In this document: one piece after another, positions 23,435-38,892 of the stretch | Layout: each line of letters opens with the position of its first letter | Numbering within the stretch: position 1 is the first letter of the stretch | DNA from: Warburgia ugandensis | Taxonomy: Eukaryota; Streptophyta; Magnoliopsida; Canellales; Canellaceae | Assembly: GCA_035236585.1 (NCBI GenBank) | Contig: CP141136.1 | Coordinates: 56,065,136 to 56,129,135 of the forward strand | Direction of reading: 5' to 3' | DNA: 64,000 nt | Notes under the pieces: model-generated | Told to the model about the DNA's origin: nothing | The model's database searches: none | The model's input: only the letters and a program-made list of their open reading frames with translations | Translations under genes and position numbers: made by a program

Positions 23435-24601
23435 CTGATCATGTCTTCTCTCTTCTTCTTTTTTTCTTTTTCTTTCTTTTTGGAAAACTAACCTAAATGA
23501 TGCAACCTAACTTCTAGAATGATGTGCAAACAAAAGGGCACACTTAAATAATTCTAAGGCTAATAAGAAGCAATATTTTGATTTTCTTGATTTTTTGTGG
23601 GGACGATGCTTTTAATTAGCCTAATCTAACGCTCCTCCTCTCTTTAGGAGTTGATTACTGCTTACCAGTTAGGTTCTAACCAAAGCGGTTAATACAACCC
23701 TCGTGTAAGGAGGCGTTTAGACCTCAACAAACGTCAATAGGAGGTGAGGGAAGAGCGATGCTCTATTAGATAACCCCCAATAACCACAGTGATCAAAAGC
23801 CACTAGAGTTACAGTAAATTGTGTCCTATTAAGAGGGTTTTTACGAGCATGTGATGACCCTATAGGTCTCTTCTGATTGATTTTAAATTAATGTGAAAGG
23901 AAGGGTTTCGTGCTTGAGGTGATTATCCTAAATGGGCCAAGTGGTGGTGATGAAATCTACCCTTGATCTTATGGGGATAGGGCGCCACTACTAATTAATT
24001 TTCACACACCATGGCAATTCGATCAGCATATAAATCACCTTAAAGCATTAAATGTGTCTTAAGAATGCAATTAAAAGCAGTAAACTAATGCAAAATCCTA
24101 AAATGCAACAATTATAAAAGATGCTTTCTATATGAGTTACACTACCAAACAATGCAAATTATTCTAAATGCAAACCCTAATCTAGGAAAAAAATGAGTGA
24201 GGAAACTCATAGTAGGGTTTCTGATGAAGATCAAGTGTGGGCTACCTTATCCCACACTTGCCCTGTATTATACAACCCTTTAAAATTTAAAATGAAAATT
24301 GCAATTTACAAGGATCCTCACTACAAGATTCACTCAAAAGAAAAAAGAAAGTCCTATTCTAGGAAAGCACGGAAATTTCCATTTTGGAGCAGAGCCACTT
24401 TCCAATTTCTTGAAAAATAAAATTAAAAATTAGTACCAAATTCAAGAAACAAGGTGATTATGCCCTAAAAACAATTGAAAAATGCACCCAAATTTTTCTA
24501 AAATGCTAAAAATGGAAATTCCTAATTTTTATTTTTATTTTTAATTTTTTCTTGATTTTTTTGTATTTTTAATTAAATTTTTTGAAAACTCCTTTCCAAG
24601 T
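23435..24601 (-). other. Element E leader (5' untranslated region)
   Basis: Noncoding sequence between the primer site and gag. It shares ordered motifs with the leaders of C and D: a CACACTTGCCC / GATCTTCATCAGAAACCC block near 24205-24270, and an AGGAGGCGTTTAGACCTCAAC block near 23705. The conservation suggests RNA-level functions such as packaging, dimerisation or splicing, although this is inference. A short open frame at 24193-24420 overlaps it and is not supported. Confidence 0.7.
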
Positions 24602-24618
24602 CCCCAGTAGCGGCGCCA
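24602..24618 (-). promoter_or_regulatory. Primer binding site of element E (tRNA-Asp-like)
   Basis: On the minus strand TGGCGCCGCTACTGGGG lies a few bases after the LTR end ATCAACA. From memory, the 3' end of plant tRNA-Asp complements TGGCGCCGTTGCCGGGGA. The match is good at the CCA end and weaker further in. Athila-type elements are known for this primer. Confidence 0.75.
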
Positions 24619-24624
24619 AAAACT

Positions 24625-26928
<2,304 letters not shown>

Positions 26929-26933
26929 GTAAG

Positions 26934-27959
26934 CATGATCTTGCTAATTTCTAATTTTGAAAAGGATATAGGCACCTTTTTCCTAGAAGGAAAATGGGGC
27001 TCTTTTCCTTCTAATTTTGTGATATTTAGTTGATGGAAATTCAAGGAATTAGGTAAGGAATGGGGTTTAGAAAAGATGTGAAAATATCTAAGGTTTTGAA
27101 GTTGCTTGAATTGATGTAGATCTAAGGTTTCCTATATAGGAAGCCCTTGATAACCAAATAGGAAAGTGGGCCGACATCCTCCTTTTGGATGGTTGCTCTC
27201 TTCTTCACTTAAAAATGTAGAACCTTAGTAGGATGGGTGGATTAAGGTTAGGAAATAGAATAAGAATATAGGTTTTTATCTCTTTATGGGCTCCTTAATA
27301 CATGATTATCTTATTTTTTACATTAATCTCACAAAACCCCTTAAAAATCACACTTTTAACATAGAAAAGTTGCTTAAATTGATGCTTCAATTGTGTGACT
27401 CCATGTGGCACCCCTCCTTGGCTTGATGGCTTATTCCTTGGTGGCTTAAGTGGCTTTAATGTTTGGCTTCTCAACTTGAGTAGCTTGTATGGTTTATCAC
27501 CCTTTTTTATGGCTTTAATGGTTAAGGTAGCTTGAATAGCTCCTACGCAAACGTAGTGGAAATGCATGGCTTATTTCATGGGCCCACTTTGGCCTCCTTT
27601 ACCTCTGATTACATCCATTGCTTGTCTTTGACCTTGATCTCATGTTGGATTGATGACTCTTAGGCTTCAACTCCATCTTTTGATCTTGATCTTCAATATT
27701 CATCTCAATCAATCTTGGCCATTGGATCATCATCTCTCTTTTGATAAAAGTAAAAAACCTATAATTAAATCCTAAAAATGATGATCAATTACATACTTAC
27801 CTTGGATTATCCTCTGGAACTATAAAATATCAAATGTTTGGTTCATTAGGTAAAAAATGCATGTGTTATGAATCTTAGACTAAAAATTGTAATTTACTCC
27901 TATAAGTTATGACATATGGGTGACTAATTGGGTGGTTTTCATGCAAAGTTAGACACTCA
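26934..27959 (-). repeat. Element C 3' LTR, second part
   Basis: Continues the LTR interrupted by element E; collinear with 52190-53221. On the minus strand the LTR starts at 27959 with TGAGTGTCTAAC. The open frame at 27295-27567 is not conserved in the other LTR copy and I do not treat it as a gene. Confidence 0.8.
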
Positions 27960-29880
27960 CACTCCCAACTAGCAATTTTCTAGTCTTGAGCAGTGTGAAA
28001 ATTTATTTTTCAAAAACGAATATAGTGCCACTTTCGTAGATACTCATGACTAAATTTAGCACATACAACAAGCCCTTAAACCCCTAGATTACCCATAGTG
28101 GACAAGTCCTTTCTTTATCTAAGAATATTTTTTTTTTAGCTCATCCTACTTCCTAACTTTAGCTTGCTAATAAAGATGAACAAAAAGGTTCGAAATCCTA
28201 TCCTTATACTAAAGATATCACATTATTTCATTAAACCTTGCAAGATGAGTGTGTGCTATTGTTGATATATAATTATAGTCTCCAAATTAAATATAACCTA
28301 AATTTATGTCCAAATGTTTGCTTTGACTTCAATTCTCATAGGACATACTTGACACTTAGAAAGAAGTCACTCAAAAGGTGTATGTCTCTCATTAACATGT
28401 GAGTAGAATGTTGCACAAGAAATTTAAAAGTCTCACATATTTCATCTAGAAGAATGATAACTTAGAAAGAATTATAATTATCTCATGAATGGATATCAAC
28501 TACTAAAAATATTACTCTACCAAAGTCCCTATTCATTCATAACCATTTCTAAGCCATACTACTTCTTAGATCAAGTTAGGACTTTTATTAGGATGAAATG
28601 TAGGCTTAGGTATGGGTTATCAAAAGAATGAATATAAAGGTAAACAAAGGTTGCTTGGAAAATATATATAAAGGTATTCTATCAATGTATTCACAACCTT
28701 CCATTTTTCCTTACAAGATTGAACCTTCTTCCTTTTCATTGGCTATTTCTTTTTCTTCTTTTTTCTTTTATTACTCAACTTTTTATATAAAGGCTCTAGG
28801 TTTCTTATTTTTCACCCTTTTTGATGTTCATATCTTGAATTGGTTTGTTCATACTTTTTCTCAATATGTTCTTCAATCTTCTCTGCATATTCTAAAACAA
28901 TTGGATAATGGATATATATTATGGGATTAATATAGGTAAAGATTGTTTGGCTAATAAAGAAATGGTTAATATTTGAGAGGCTCAATGAGCTAACTAGCAA
29001 AAACTAATGTAAGGAAGGCTAAAAGCTATGCTTTTACCAAGGATGGCCTTTATAATTTCCTAGGTTTCATATGACTTAAGAATGATCATAAACTTAAGAG
29101 ATATATGATATAGTCTTTTGTGAGTTCTCAATAGTTGACCAAGATGAAGAATAATGAGATCAACTAAGAAATAATGTCCACTGAAGAAAATTTTGAATTT
29201 ATGTGTAGCTCTCAAAAAGAAAGAATGTCTCAAAACTCACTTGGGTTATAAGTCTCCACAAATCTTCTTCAAGATCTCTGAGTTATATTTTCCTCTTCAA
29301 CTTAAACTACATATAGCTATTTTGTGCAATTAATATTTCGAGTTTAATTTTTCATAAGATATTTTGGAATAAGAATAAAATAGTAAACTAATTGTATACA
29401 ACTCTATTAATACTCTAAAGTTTAAAATTTAGCTGAATATTTAGAAAATTTAATCTCATTTTTATAAAGGAACTTATCAAAAAAAAAAATTCAAAAGTTT
29501 TCAAAAATGCAAGAAAAAACTAAGAAATCTCATTTCTACACTCCCATTCTATTCAATTTATCTTTTTCCTCCATTTCCTTTACATTATCTTGAACTAAGG
29601 GTATAAGCTAACTCTTCCTTTCCCATAAGGTTGTGGTAGTATTATTAGAGGCATATGGTTATTCTTAAACCCTTTTCCCCTTCTGATGTATACCCCAAAG
29701 TAGGTTGATGTACATCAACTGACTCTTTTTCTTCTCATTTTATGGGCTCTGATAAGGTGTCAAATGGGCCTACATGACTATCTTGTGATTGTTTAAATAA
29801 GGTTGGAAAGTCAGGTACATCTTCCATATTGCAAGGTTCAATATGAATTTCTTGCTCTATAAGGGGATTTACTCTAATGC
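27960..29880 (-). other. Element C 3' untranslated region
   Basis: Noncoding sequence between the gag remnant and the 3' LTR. No pol motif is seen on either strand. The plus-strand end CACTCCCAACTAGC (27960-27975), read as GCTAGTTGGGAGTG on the minus strand, serves as the polypurine tract. The small open frames at 28628-28930 and 28812-29000 overlap on opposite strands and have no recognisable features. Confidence 0.6.
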
Positions 29881-30607
29881 CATTAAGAAGTGTCTATTAA
29901 AGGCATAGTATCCAATAGCTCTTCACCTCCTTAGTGGATGTGTCTTCCTTAGAGTCATAAAAATGAGTGGGACATGAATTAAGAAGTTTTGGGTTGGATG
30001 TTTCTAAAGCTTTATCTTCTTCATCAATGGAAGCCTCTTCATCATAATCGTAAGGAGCAGGACATGGCTCGAGTATATACAAGTTAGAGGGTTCCATGGA
30101 TGGTTGTAGACTTCGTGGTTTAGAATGATCATAAGATATTTCCATTATATTATTAGTAACAAACGGCTCTTTAGTATCCCTAATTTGTTTTATTTTCTCA
30201 TTCCATTCAACAATGTTTCTGTCGATATTTTCCCATATTGGTTCATTTTTGCAATCCATTCATTCCTCTCTCATTTCATTTCCTCATGCATCTTTTCATT
30301 AGCGGTCATGGTTTGTTCTATTCTATCAAAAAATTGTTGCATATCCTCTTTTAATGGTTGTTCTTCATACTGTAGAGGAAACGACTTGTAGGGTTGGTAT
30401 TGTAGTGGCATTAGGGTACTAAAAAGGGCTGAGCAACTTGAACCCATGATGGTTGACCCTGATAATCTGAATAATCATGGTAGTGTTGATCAGAGTGGGA
30501 CCATTGTATTTCTTCTTGATATTGGAAATATTGAGACCATGGTTGTTCGTGATGCCTAGCCCATGCATTACAATTTGTCTTAGGATAGTAGTCATTGCTA
30601 GGGCATG
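29880..30607 (-). pseudogene. Element C gag-like coding remnant, 3' portion
   Basis: Minus-strand peptides include WARHHEQPWSQYFQYQEEIQW, then PSWVQVAQPFL, then EISYDHSKPRSLQP, and DEEASIDEEDKALETSNPK followed by CPTHFYD. The same blocks in the same order are in element D (GWARHHEQPWSQDYQYQEEPQW; EISYDPYEPQSLQP; EETSIDEENKALEKSNPN; CPTYFYD). The GWxxHxxxxWS block recalls the region after the zinc knuckle in Athila-type gag. Element B interrupts it at 30607. It is a fossil with a handful of breaks. Confidence 0.7.
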
Positions 30608-33600
30608 TGTAACAACCTAAAATTTTAAGCTTTCTTATTGTATTTTTGAAAATTTGAATGGAATGGAAATCTGCAAATTCAAAATTTTGAGTTTTAGAAG
30701 TAAAAGTTTTGAGTATCAAATTGAGTGTTAAAACCTCTATAATTGGATTGTACTAGAAAAAATGATCGCAAGAACATAATTTTGTTGAAATCCGAGTCAG
30801 ACGAATAAATAGCAATTTTTTTCACAAAGGGTATTTTTGTAATTTCATTAATGGGCACCACCTACAAAAATATGGGTCTGATGCTAACGAGGTGTCTAGG
30901 AAACACCATGAGTGGGAATCATGTGTGTTAACTAGGATAGTGTGGGCATAATGATGGGAAGAGACATCATTATAAGATGCTTAATGTCTAAAAGAACAAG
31001 AAAAAAAAATTGATTAAAGCAAAAATAGGCGGGGGCCAAATTGATATTGGCACCTCCACCCTACCTCGTTTCAAAATGGAAACATTTCTCGAGCCCTACC
31101 CAATGAGAAATGACGAAAAGAGAAAAGCATCCAAGAGGAGAAACTCGATGCCGGGGAAGGAGAAGGAGAGGAGAGGGGAAAGGGTGTGTCAGAGCTGAAA
31201 ATACAGTTTTTCACCAGTGGAGAGGAAATCCATTGTCACTGGTGAAATAGAGTTTTTCAGTGACAATGGTGATCTCGATTGGAGATCCAACCATTTGATC
31301 CGCTCTTTAGGAGTTGGGGAGCAAAACCCCTTTGGTTCCTGCGCCATTGAAGGAGGAATGAGATCGAATCTGAGGGAGAAAGATGGCGTGCATGGACGGT
31401 TGAATCCAAAAATCCGTCTTCTCCGGCAATGAATGGAGGTCGTGGAGCATCCTTGGAGGTTAACCAACACACAATTACTTTGTTTTTGGTGTCCATTTTG
31501 TTTCTAGAGTAGGAAAACTAGTTTTTTAAGCTGTAATGTAGGGAAATTTGACCCTAATGGTTGGATCAAATGAAAAACCACGTCCCTAATCAGAGGACTT
31601 GATCGAGGGTAACATTGATCATCCTGTTTGAGCTCTGATCTTCCATCTAGAACTTGGATAGGGATGATCCGAGCCCTGCATCAACCCACGGAGGGGATTC
31701 ATGTATGAATCTCATCCCTGCTTGGAGAACAAAGGACGTTCGGGCCATTGATCACCCTATCTGAGGTTCTGATCATCTGATCAGAGCTTGGACAGTAGTG
31801 AATCTAAACCCTAAACCTTGATCCATTGAGAATTCAACGGTTAATCTCGTTTGTGATTGTGGGTAGAGATTGACAACAGTTAGATCACCCATCGAAGATT
31901 AGATAGGGATGATCTGAGCTCTAGATCAATTTTTGATAGAAATCCAGTAGTCAATCATGCCCATGTTACTGGATAGAGATGAACAGGGACTTAAATCAAC
32001 CATTCGAGATCAGATGGTGAATATCCAACTATTGAGTTGTAAAAGAATTCAACTATTAGACACTAAATTGTAAATTCTATAAAAAATTATAGGATCTAAG
32101 ATAGATTAGAATGTAGATTGCATGTGTACAACCTTAGGGAAATCAAATCTAATGAATTCATAATGTTGGATCATATGAAATAAATAGAACCAATCATTTT
32201 CAATCAATGTTAGCCATCGAACTGTCTTCAAAAAGGATGATTTGATTATCCAAATTTGATGGAAATTCATCTCTAACAACTAATCATGAAAATGGACTCA
32301 AATCCCATCATTTAAAAGCATGTAAGGATAAAGGAGAATTAGAATTAGGCCACTTTAGACCTTTAGATGTTTAGTGAAGAGGGTGAATAGGAAATCAGAG
32401 GACCCAATACTGTTCTTGATGGTTAACTAATAATTAGCCATAAAACATAATTAGTATATGCAAATAGAAGAGATCCTTAAATCTTAAAGGGAACAGAAGA
32501 TTAACAGACCAAATCAAGTTAGGTGAGGAAGTATTTAGATGATTTAACATAGGCAATAGCAAAAGCAAAGATTGATTGTTGTAAAACACTAGTTTACATG
32601 GACAATGACTTGTAACTAGGCATATTACTAACTTGAAACTGAAAACTATGGTAGGCCATTAATAAGTGATTCAAACTTATATCCTAGGATCAATGACGGA
32701 TTTAAAACCTAAGGGTTCCATGATCTTGAGCTGATCTAGACATTTAAACCTTGAAAAGGATGAAATCTTAAGTTATGCGTATGTGGATTGTATGGAAATG
32801 AGAACTAACCATAAAAACCTTGAGATTAGGCATTAAGTACAGTGAGGTGCAGTCAATTCGATCATTGAGGACGACTGGGAAGGCTTGAGAGGAAGGAGAA
32901 TCTTCATAAGAGGTAGGTAATCTGACATTACTAAGTTTCAAATGAATTTCATGTTGAGATGGTCATTAGTGTGATTTTTGAGTTTAGAATGTATTTATGT
33001 GAGAATGGTTGTGTTTACAATGCTAGCATGCAGGATTCTATTATAAATTGGCATCGGTATGCTTTAAAAACAATTGTGCATAAACTATTTTGCAACTAGC
33101 ATGAAAACTAATCTTCATGACTCATATTACCAATTGAAATACCCTTTCATAGCTATATCTCATTTTTCGTTGTTATTTTGGGATTGAAAATGACAACTTC
33201 ATGCATGCATTTATTTCATGGTTTGAGACTGATTTCAGAAATGGAATGATAGGAATATGCTGAATATGGAAGCTGTTTGTATTGAAATATATATATAGAA
33301 TTCATATTTGTTTGGGCTAATAGGCCTAGTGGATGCTATGCTAAGAGGTTGTACGAGCTGGCTTCTCGACCTCTAACCACCAAAGGTGGTAGGTATTCAT
33401 GCCCAAAGTGGCATCATTTTTCTTGACTATCGTGGTAGGAACAACCATTGGAGGTAGTTACGGTACCCTTTCGAGACCTATCTGTAGTCGTCGTGGAGGC
33501 TACGGTAGCTATTCTCTAGATATTGGAGAGACCCGATTAAGTGATTTGGTCGTGAGCATACTAGTCCATGCGATTTCTATTTTGTGACCCTACATAGGGT

Positions 33601-34311
33601 TGAGATTGTGGTCTTTAGACGAGTACTCATGGCCAAATTGGCTAATATATGGCCAAGCGCCTATTTGCATGATGTTTACAGAAGGAATGAGAATTGTCGA
33701 CATGAGATTTGATTGATTATTACTTTAAGCATTTGAATTTATTATGTGATGGATGCATTCGACAATTCTTTTTGTTTGGATATAGATACATGTAGATATG
33801 TAAATATGTATCTGAATGTGAATGATGCATTACATAGGGGTGAGTTTTGTGGTGCTTATATTTCGTACTGAGCATGTTTGAATACTCAATCTACTATTTT
33901 CCTTATAGATCCTTGCAAGCAAGACAAGCAGAAGTACTAGACAACTTAAGCATTTTCATTAAACAAGTAAAAGGTGAGAGGTTGATGTAGTTATATTAGA
34001 ATTAGTAGTTACTTGTGTGGGAATGTAATGTATTTAACTTAAACTATTTATTTTCATAACTTGGACTGTGATTGGCAAGTCTCGGGATTTGGGGACATTA
34101 AGTTTTTGTTTATTTATTAAAATAATCAAATGAATGATTATCAGGTACTTTGTAATGACATGCATTAAATGTCTAATGTTCGAATTAGTTTTAAAACAAT
34201 AACGTTTTTCCACTGTCATGTGATTTTCAAAAATGTTTTTAATAGAGATTGATCTTGCGTCGTAATTGTCTTTTGCATTTAAAAAGCATTATAAAAACCC
34301 GGGTTATTACA
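30608..34311 (+). repeat. Element B 5' LTR
   Basis: A 3704-bp LTR, unusually long for the superfamily but known for the Tekay/Del group. A TTATAAG box at 30970-30976 is a plausible TATA element, followed by a purine-rich stretch. Near the end is the block at 33300-33600 (GGATGCTATGCTAAGAGG), shared in weaker form with F and G. The small open frames at 31010-31198, 31189-31496 and 33399-33587 occur inside both LTRs only in part and look incidental. Confidence 0.93.
30970..30976 (+). promoter_or_regulatory. Probable TATA box of element B LTR
   Basis: TTATAAG in a GACATCATTATAAGATGC context. The same sequence is kept in the 3' LTR at 39258-39264, about 365 bases from each LTR start. Confidence 0.5.
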
Positions 34312-34313
34312 GT

Positions 34314-34325
34314 TGGTATCAGAGC
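34314..34325 (+). promoter_or_regulatory. Primer binding site of element B (initiator tRNA-Met)
   Basis: TGGTATCAGAGC two bases after the LTR end. This is the standard plant primer site complementary to the 3' end of initiator tRNA-Met, and it is intact over 12 bases. Confidence 0.93.
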
Positions 34326-34456
34326 CCAAGTTCAAGCCATTCACAGTCAAGTTATGAGATAAGAACCTAAACTTACTTTTTATAATTAGGAAAAAAACCT
34401 TTAAATTAACATGATAAGAGCACTCAAATGAATCAAATGACTCTTGATAAAATAGA

Positions 34457-35440
34457 TGCCGCCTAGGAGGAGAGGAGGTGTAGCTCCAAGATGCACCAAT
34501 CCCTCTATTATTTCTTCTAAATATGGAAATAGCATGGCTGAAGCTTTTTAGTCATTTATGCAAAGGATGGAGCAGATCACAAATAATTAGGCACAAGCAC
34601 CTATGGCAAGGGCAATGTCACCAAAGAGGGTTGCTGACTGAACAGAGGCTCAGCTTGAGCGATTTCAGCAGATGGCTCCCTCATTCTCTAGTAAGGAGTT
34701 GACGTAGCAGAAAAGTGGATCCATAACATTGAGAAGTTGTTCAAAGCTATGAAGATCCCAGAGGAAAGAAAAGTTTCTATGGAAACTTTTGTTTTGAAAG
34801 GTGAAGTAGACTTTTGGAGGGAGAAGGCAGAAAGGACATACTTTGAGGAGGATGAAACTATCCTATGGGAGGATTTCAAGACCATGTTTAATGAGAAATA
34901 CTTTCCACTACATGTGTGAAAGAAGAAGGAGAAGGAGTTCATGAGTTTGGAATAGGGGAGCTTATCAATAAATCAATATGAAAATAAGTATATAAGTCTC
35001 CGAAGATTTGCACCCACTATTTGTACCACAGAAGAGAGTGCAGTAGTGAAGTTTACTGATGGGTTGACTCCTGGACTAAGAAATAAGGTTATTGGGTTCC
35101 AATTAACCACCATGGCTAAGGTAGTGGAAATTGCATCTATTTATGAGAAAGATTATCAAAGGACCCTAGCAGATAGAAAAGAAAAGGAGAAAAATACCAG
35201 CACCAAATGGGCGATTCAACAAAGGCAAGAGGCCCATTCAGTCTTCTTGACCCTAATACCCATTCAAGCGACAATTCGACAATAGAGGCAAAGCACCGGA
35301 AGCTAGAACTTGTCCTCGATGTAGAATGTATCATCCAAGAAAGCCATGTACACCTTACTTCAAATGCTCCATCTGTGGAGAGGTTGGACACCTAGCCACT
35401 CATTGTGCTAAGAAGAAGAAAGAGGAAGAGCATAATGGAG
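34457..35440 (+). pseudogene. Element B gag
   Basis: Starts at a Met with PPRRRGG, typical of Tekay/Del gag. The gag core includes WRE KAERTYFEEDETILWEDFK and FNEKYFP (about 34810-34910) and FVDGLTPGL-type sequence (about 35050-35080). An intact CCHC zinc knuckle, CSICGEVGHLATHC, is at 35365-35406. Gag would form the cytoplasmic virus-like particle and bind the element's RNA. It is a fossil with several breaks. Confidence 0.85.
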
Positions 35441-38400
35441 ATCAGATTCAGCTCAGCCAAGGACAAGTGTTTGCCATTACTTTACGACAAGCCTAGGCAT
35501 CCAACATGGTGGTGGAAGGTACACTTTACATTTACGATAGACCTACCAGAGTATAATTTGATACTGGTTCTACACATTCTTTTATGTCTTAGGAGTTTGC
35601 TTCTTGCACTGATGATATGGTTTAAAACTTAGAATTCTATTTAGAAGTCATGACACCTTTGGGCAAGTCTATTGGCACACAAACGTACTTTTGGGATGTA
35701 CTAATTGTAGTTCAAGGCAAGCACATGAACATCGACCTCATCCACCTAGATATGACAAACTTTGACGTCATATTTGGGATGGATTGGTTAGCCTTACACC
35801 ATGCAACCGTTGATTGTCAAAGAAAGAAGATCACCTTTAACCTTCTTGGAGAAGTAGAGATATCATTGCATGGGAGAAAGGATTATTCAGGGTGTTATTT
35901 TCACGTTAAAGGCCACGAAGCATATTGCTCAAGGATGCCAATTCTTCCTAGCTAAGATAGAAGCTATTGAGGTGGCAAAGCCTAAACCAGGAATAGTTGC
36001 TGTAGTTTGTGAATTTCCAGGGGTGTTCCTTGAAGACTTACTAGGGTTACCACCAAAAAGGGAGACAGACTTCACCATCGACGTGATACCTGGCATGACT
36101 CCTATCTCCAAAGCACCATATTAAATGGCTCTAGCAGAACTAAAGGAGTTGAAGACTTAACTTCAAGAGTTGTTGGACAAAGGGTTCATCAGATCTAGCA
36201 TATCGCCTTAGGGAGCCCCAATCCTTTTCGTTAAGAAGAAGGATGGATCAATGAGACTTTGCATTGATTATCGAATGCTGAATAGGGACACAGTGAAAAA
36301 CAAATATCCTCTACCATGTATAGATGATTTATTCGATCAACTTCAATCATCTCATGTCTTTTCCAAGATCAATTTATGGTTTGGATATCGTCAGGGAAGA
36401 GGATATTTCAAAGACAGCATTCCGAACTAGGTACAGACATTATGAGTTCAAGGTAATGTCATTTGGGTTGACAAACGCCCCAGCTACATTCATGGACCTC
36501 ATGAACCAAGTATTCAAAGACTACCTAGACAAATTGTTATAATATTTGTGGATGAGATTCTAGTCTACTTAGAGAATGTTGAGGAACACAAAGAACACTT
36601 ACGAATGGTGCTACATACACTTCAGGCACATCAACTATATGCAAAATATAGTAAGTATGAATTTTGGTTGATGGAAGTGAACTTTTTAGGACATGTTATT
36701 TCTTAACATGGCATTGCAGTGGATCCATCAAAAGTTAAAGCGGTGGAAAAATGGGACACACCCAGAACAGTAACAAAAATAAGAAGTTTTCTAGGACTTG
36801 CGGGATATTATTGTAGGTTCATTGAAGGGTTCTCATGCATTGCCTTACCTTTGACCAAGTTGACAAGAATGAATATGAAGTTCATATGGGATGATGCATG
36901 CAAAGGAAACTTCAAAGAACTAAAGAGGAAGCTGACCACTGCACCAGTACTCACATTACCATTAGGTAGTGGAGGCTTCGTGATCTATAGTGATGCCTTG
37001 GGGAGAGGACTGGGATGTGTACTAATGCAAAATGGGAAGGTGATCACCTATGCTTCATGGCAATTGAAAAGACATGAAATCAATTACCCTGTACATGATT
37101 TGGAACTTGTTGCCATAATTTTTGCCTTAAAGATCTGGATGCACTATTTGTATGGAGAAAAGTTTGAGGTATTCACAGGCCACAAAAGCCTCAAGTACAT
37201 CTTTTTGCCGCAAGACCTGAATATGCAACAAAGAAGATGGATGGAGTATTTGAAAGATTATGACTTCTCCATTCAATACCATCTAGGGAAGGCAAATGTA
37301 GTAGCAGATGCTTTGAGCTGAAAGATGCAAGGATTGTGTGCAAGCTTACTTTCCAAGAGATGGAAGTTGCTACAAGAGGTGATAGAATGTAGGCCTGAGA
37401 TAAGTCGTGAGAGATCTTTTATAGAAAATTTAGCCGTGATGTCCGCTATCATTGAGAAAGTTAGCAGATGCAGAAGAGTGATGTTGAGGTGCAAGCATTA
37501 GTTGGGAAATCAGGGTTTGTCAAGGAGACAGATGATAGTATTTTCATGCAAGGAAAATTAGTAGTGCCAGCAAATGATGACCTAAGGAAAGAAGTTCTTC
37601 TGAAAGCACATCAATTGTGGTATACTATTCACCTTAGTGGTACAAAGATGTATCAAGATTTGAAGTGGCAATTCTGGTGGAATGGTATGAGAAAAGACGT
37701 AGGAGAATTTGTGGCACGATGCTTGACTTGCCAACAAATTAAGGCTGAGCACCAAAGACCTGTTGGACTAGTACAACCACTCGAACTCCCAGAATGGAAG
37801 TGGGACCATATTACGATGGACTTCATAGTTGAATTACCCAAGACATTAAAGGGACATGATATGATATGGGTAATCATAGACCGATTGACCAAATTGGCAC
37901 ATTTTCTCACTATTCGACAAAATCAGTCCACTAATAGCTTGTCTCAGTTTAATATTAAAGAGGTGGTGAGTTTGCATGGGATACCACTGAGTATCACTTC
38001 CGATAGAGATAGTCATTTCACATCACAGTTATGGAAATCAGTGCAGAAGTCATTGAGATCATCTTTAAACTACAGTACAGCTTTCCATCCTCAGACTGAC
38101 GGCCAATCTGAATGTACAATTCAAACTTTGGAAGACATGTTGTGATTGAGGGGAAGGAGAGTTGGGATGAGAGCCTATCCTTAGTCGAATTTGCATACAA
38201 TAACAGTTTCCACTCAAGCATTGGTATGGCTCCATATGAAGCCCTTTATGGAAGGCCTTGTTGTTCACCTGTGTGTTGGACTGAAGTGGGTGAAAATAGA
38301 GTTATACCATCAGACTTAGTAGAATAGTGTGCAAACAAGGTAAAACTTATTCAGAGAAGACTTCTCATAGCTCAAAGTCAACAAAAGAGCTACGCTGAAA

Positions 38401-38860
38401 AATGATGTAGACACCTAGAATTTGAAGTTGGAGACCAGGTGTTCTTGAAGATTTCTCCAACTAAGGGTGTTATGAGATTTGGCATGAAGGGGAAACTCAA
38501 TCCTCATTTTATCAATCCATTTGAGGTTCTTGATAGAATTGGTTTGATTCCATATAGACTAGCATTGCCACCACAGTTAGCAAAATTTTTCAATGTTTTT
38601 CATATATCCATGCTACGTAAGTACATACCAGATTTCACACATGTACTTGCATAGGTACCGGTAGAGATACAGCCAGATCTAACTTTGGAAACAAAGCCAA
38701 TTCGGATTCTTGATAAGAAGGTCAAGAAATTGTGAAACAAAGAAATTTCACTGGTTAAGATTCTGTGGAGGAATTTGTCTGTTGAAGAGAAAACTTGGGA
38801 AACAGAGTTGGAAATGAAGGATAGATACCCTGAACTTTTTTGTGTAGTAATGTATGGAAT
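35441..38860 (+). pseudogene. Element B pol: protease, RT, RNase H, integrase, chromodomain
   Basis: Domains in order: protease with DTGSTHSF (about 35562-35585) and the FDVIFGMDWL block (about 35760-35790); RT from about 36030 (GLPPKRE), with LCIDYRMLN (about 36258-36285), [10 protein letters not shown] (about 36460-36490) and the catalytic FVDE region (about 36545-36560); RNase H about 36900-37320 with [13 protein letters not shown] and [18 protein letters not shown]; integrase about 37490-38330 with CLTCQQIK, the WDHITMDFIVELPK start of the catalytic core, and FHPQTDGQSE; and a chromodomain-like tail, about 38690-38850, ending ELEMKDRYPELF. Chromodomains steer integration toward marked heterochromatin. 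The tail places the element in the chromoviruses, Tekay/Del type. Broken in about ten places. Confidence 0.9.
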
Positions 38861-38892
38861 TGCGTGGACAAAATTCTTTGAAGGGGTAATAA

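Noticed and set aside
31189-31496. Minus-strand open frames in the B LTR, possibly antisense genes
   Set aside because: Present only in degraded form in the other LTR at 39412-39753 and without domain motifs; incidental.
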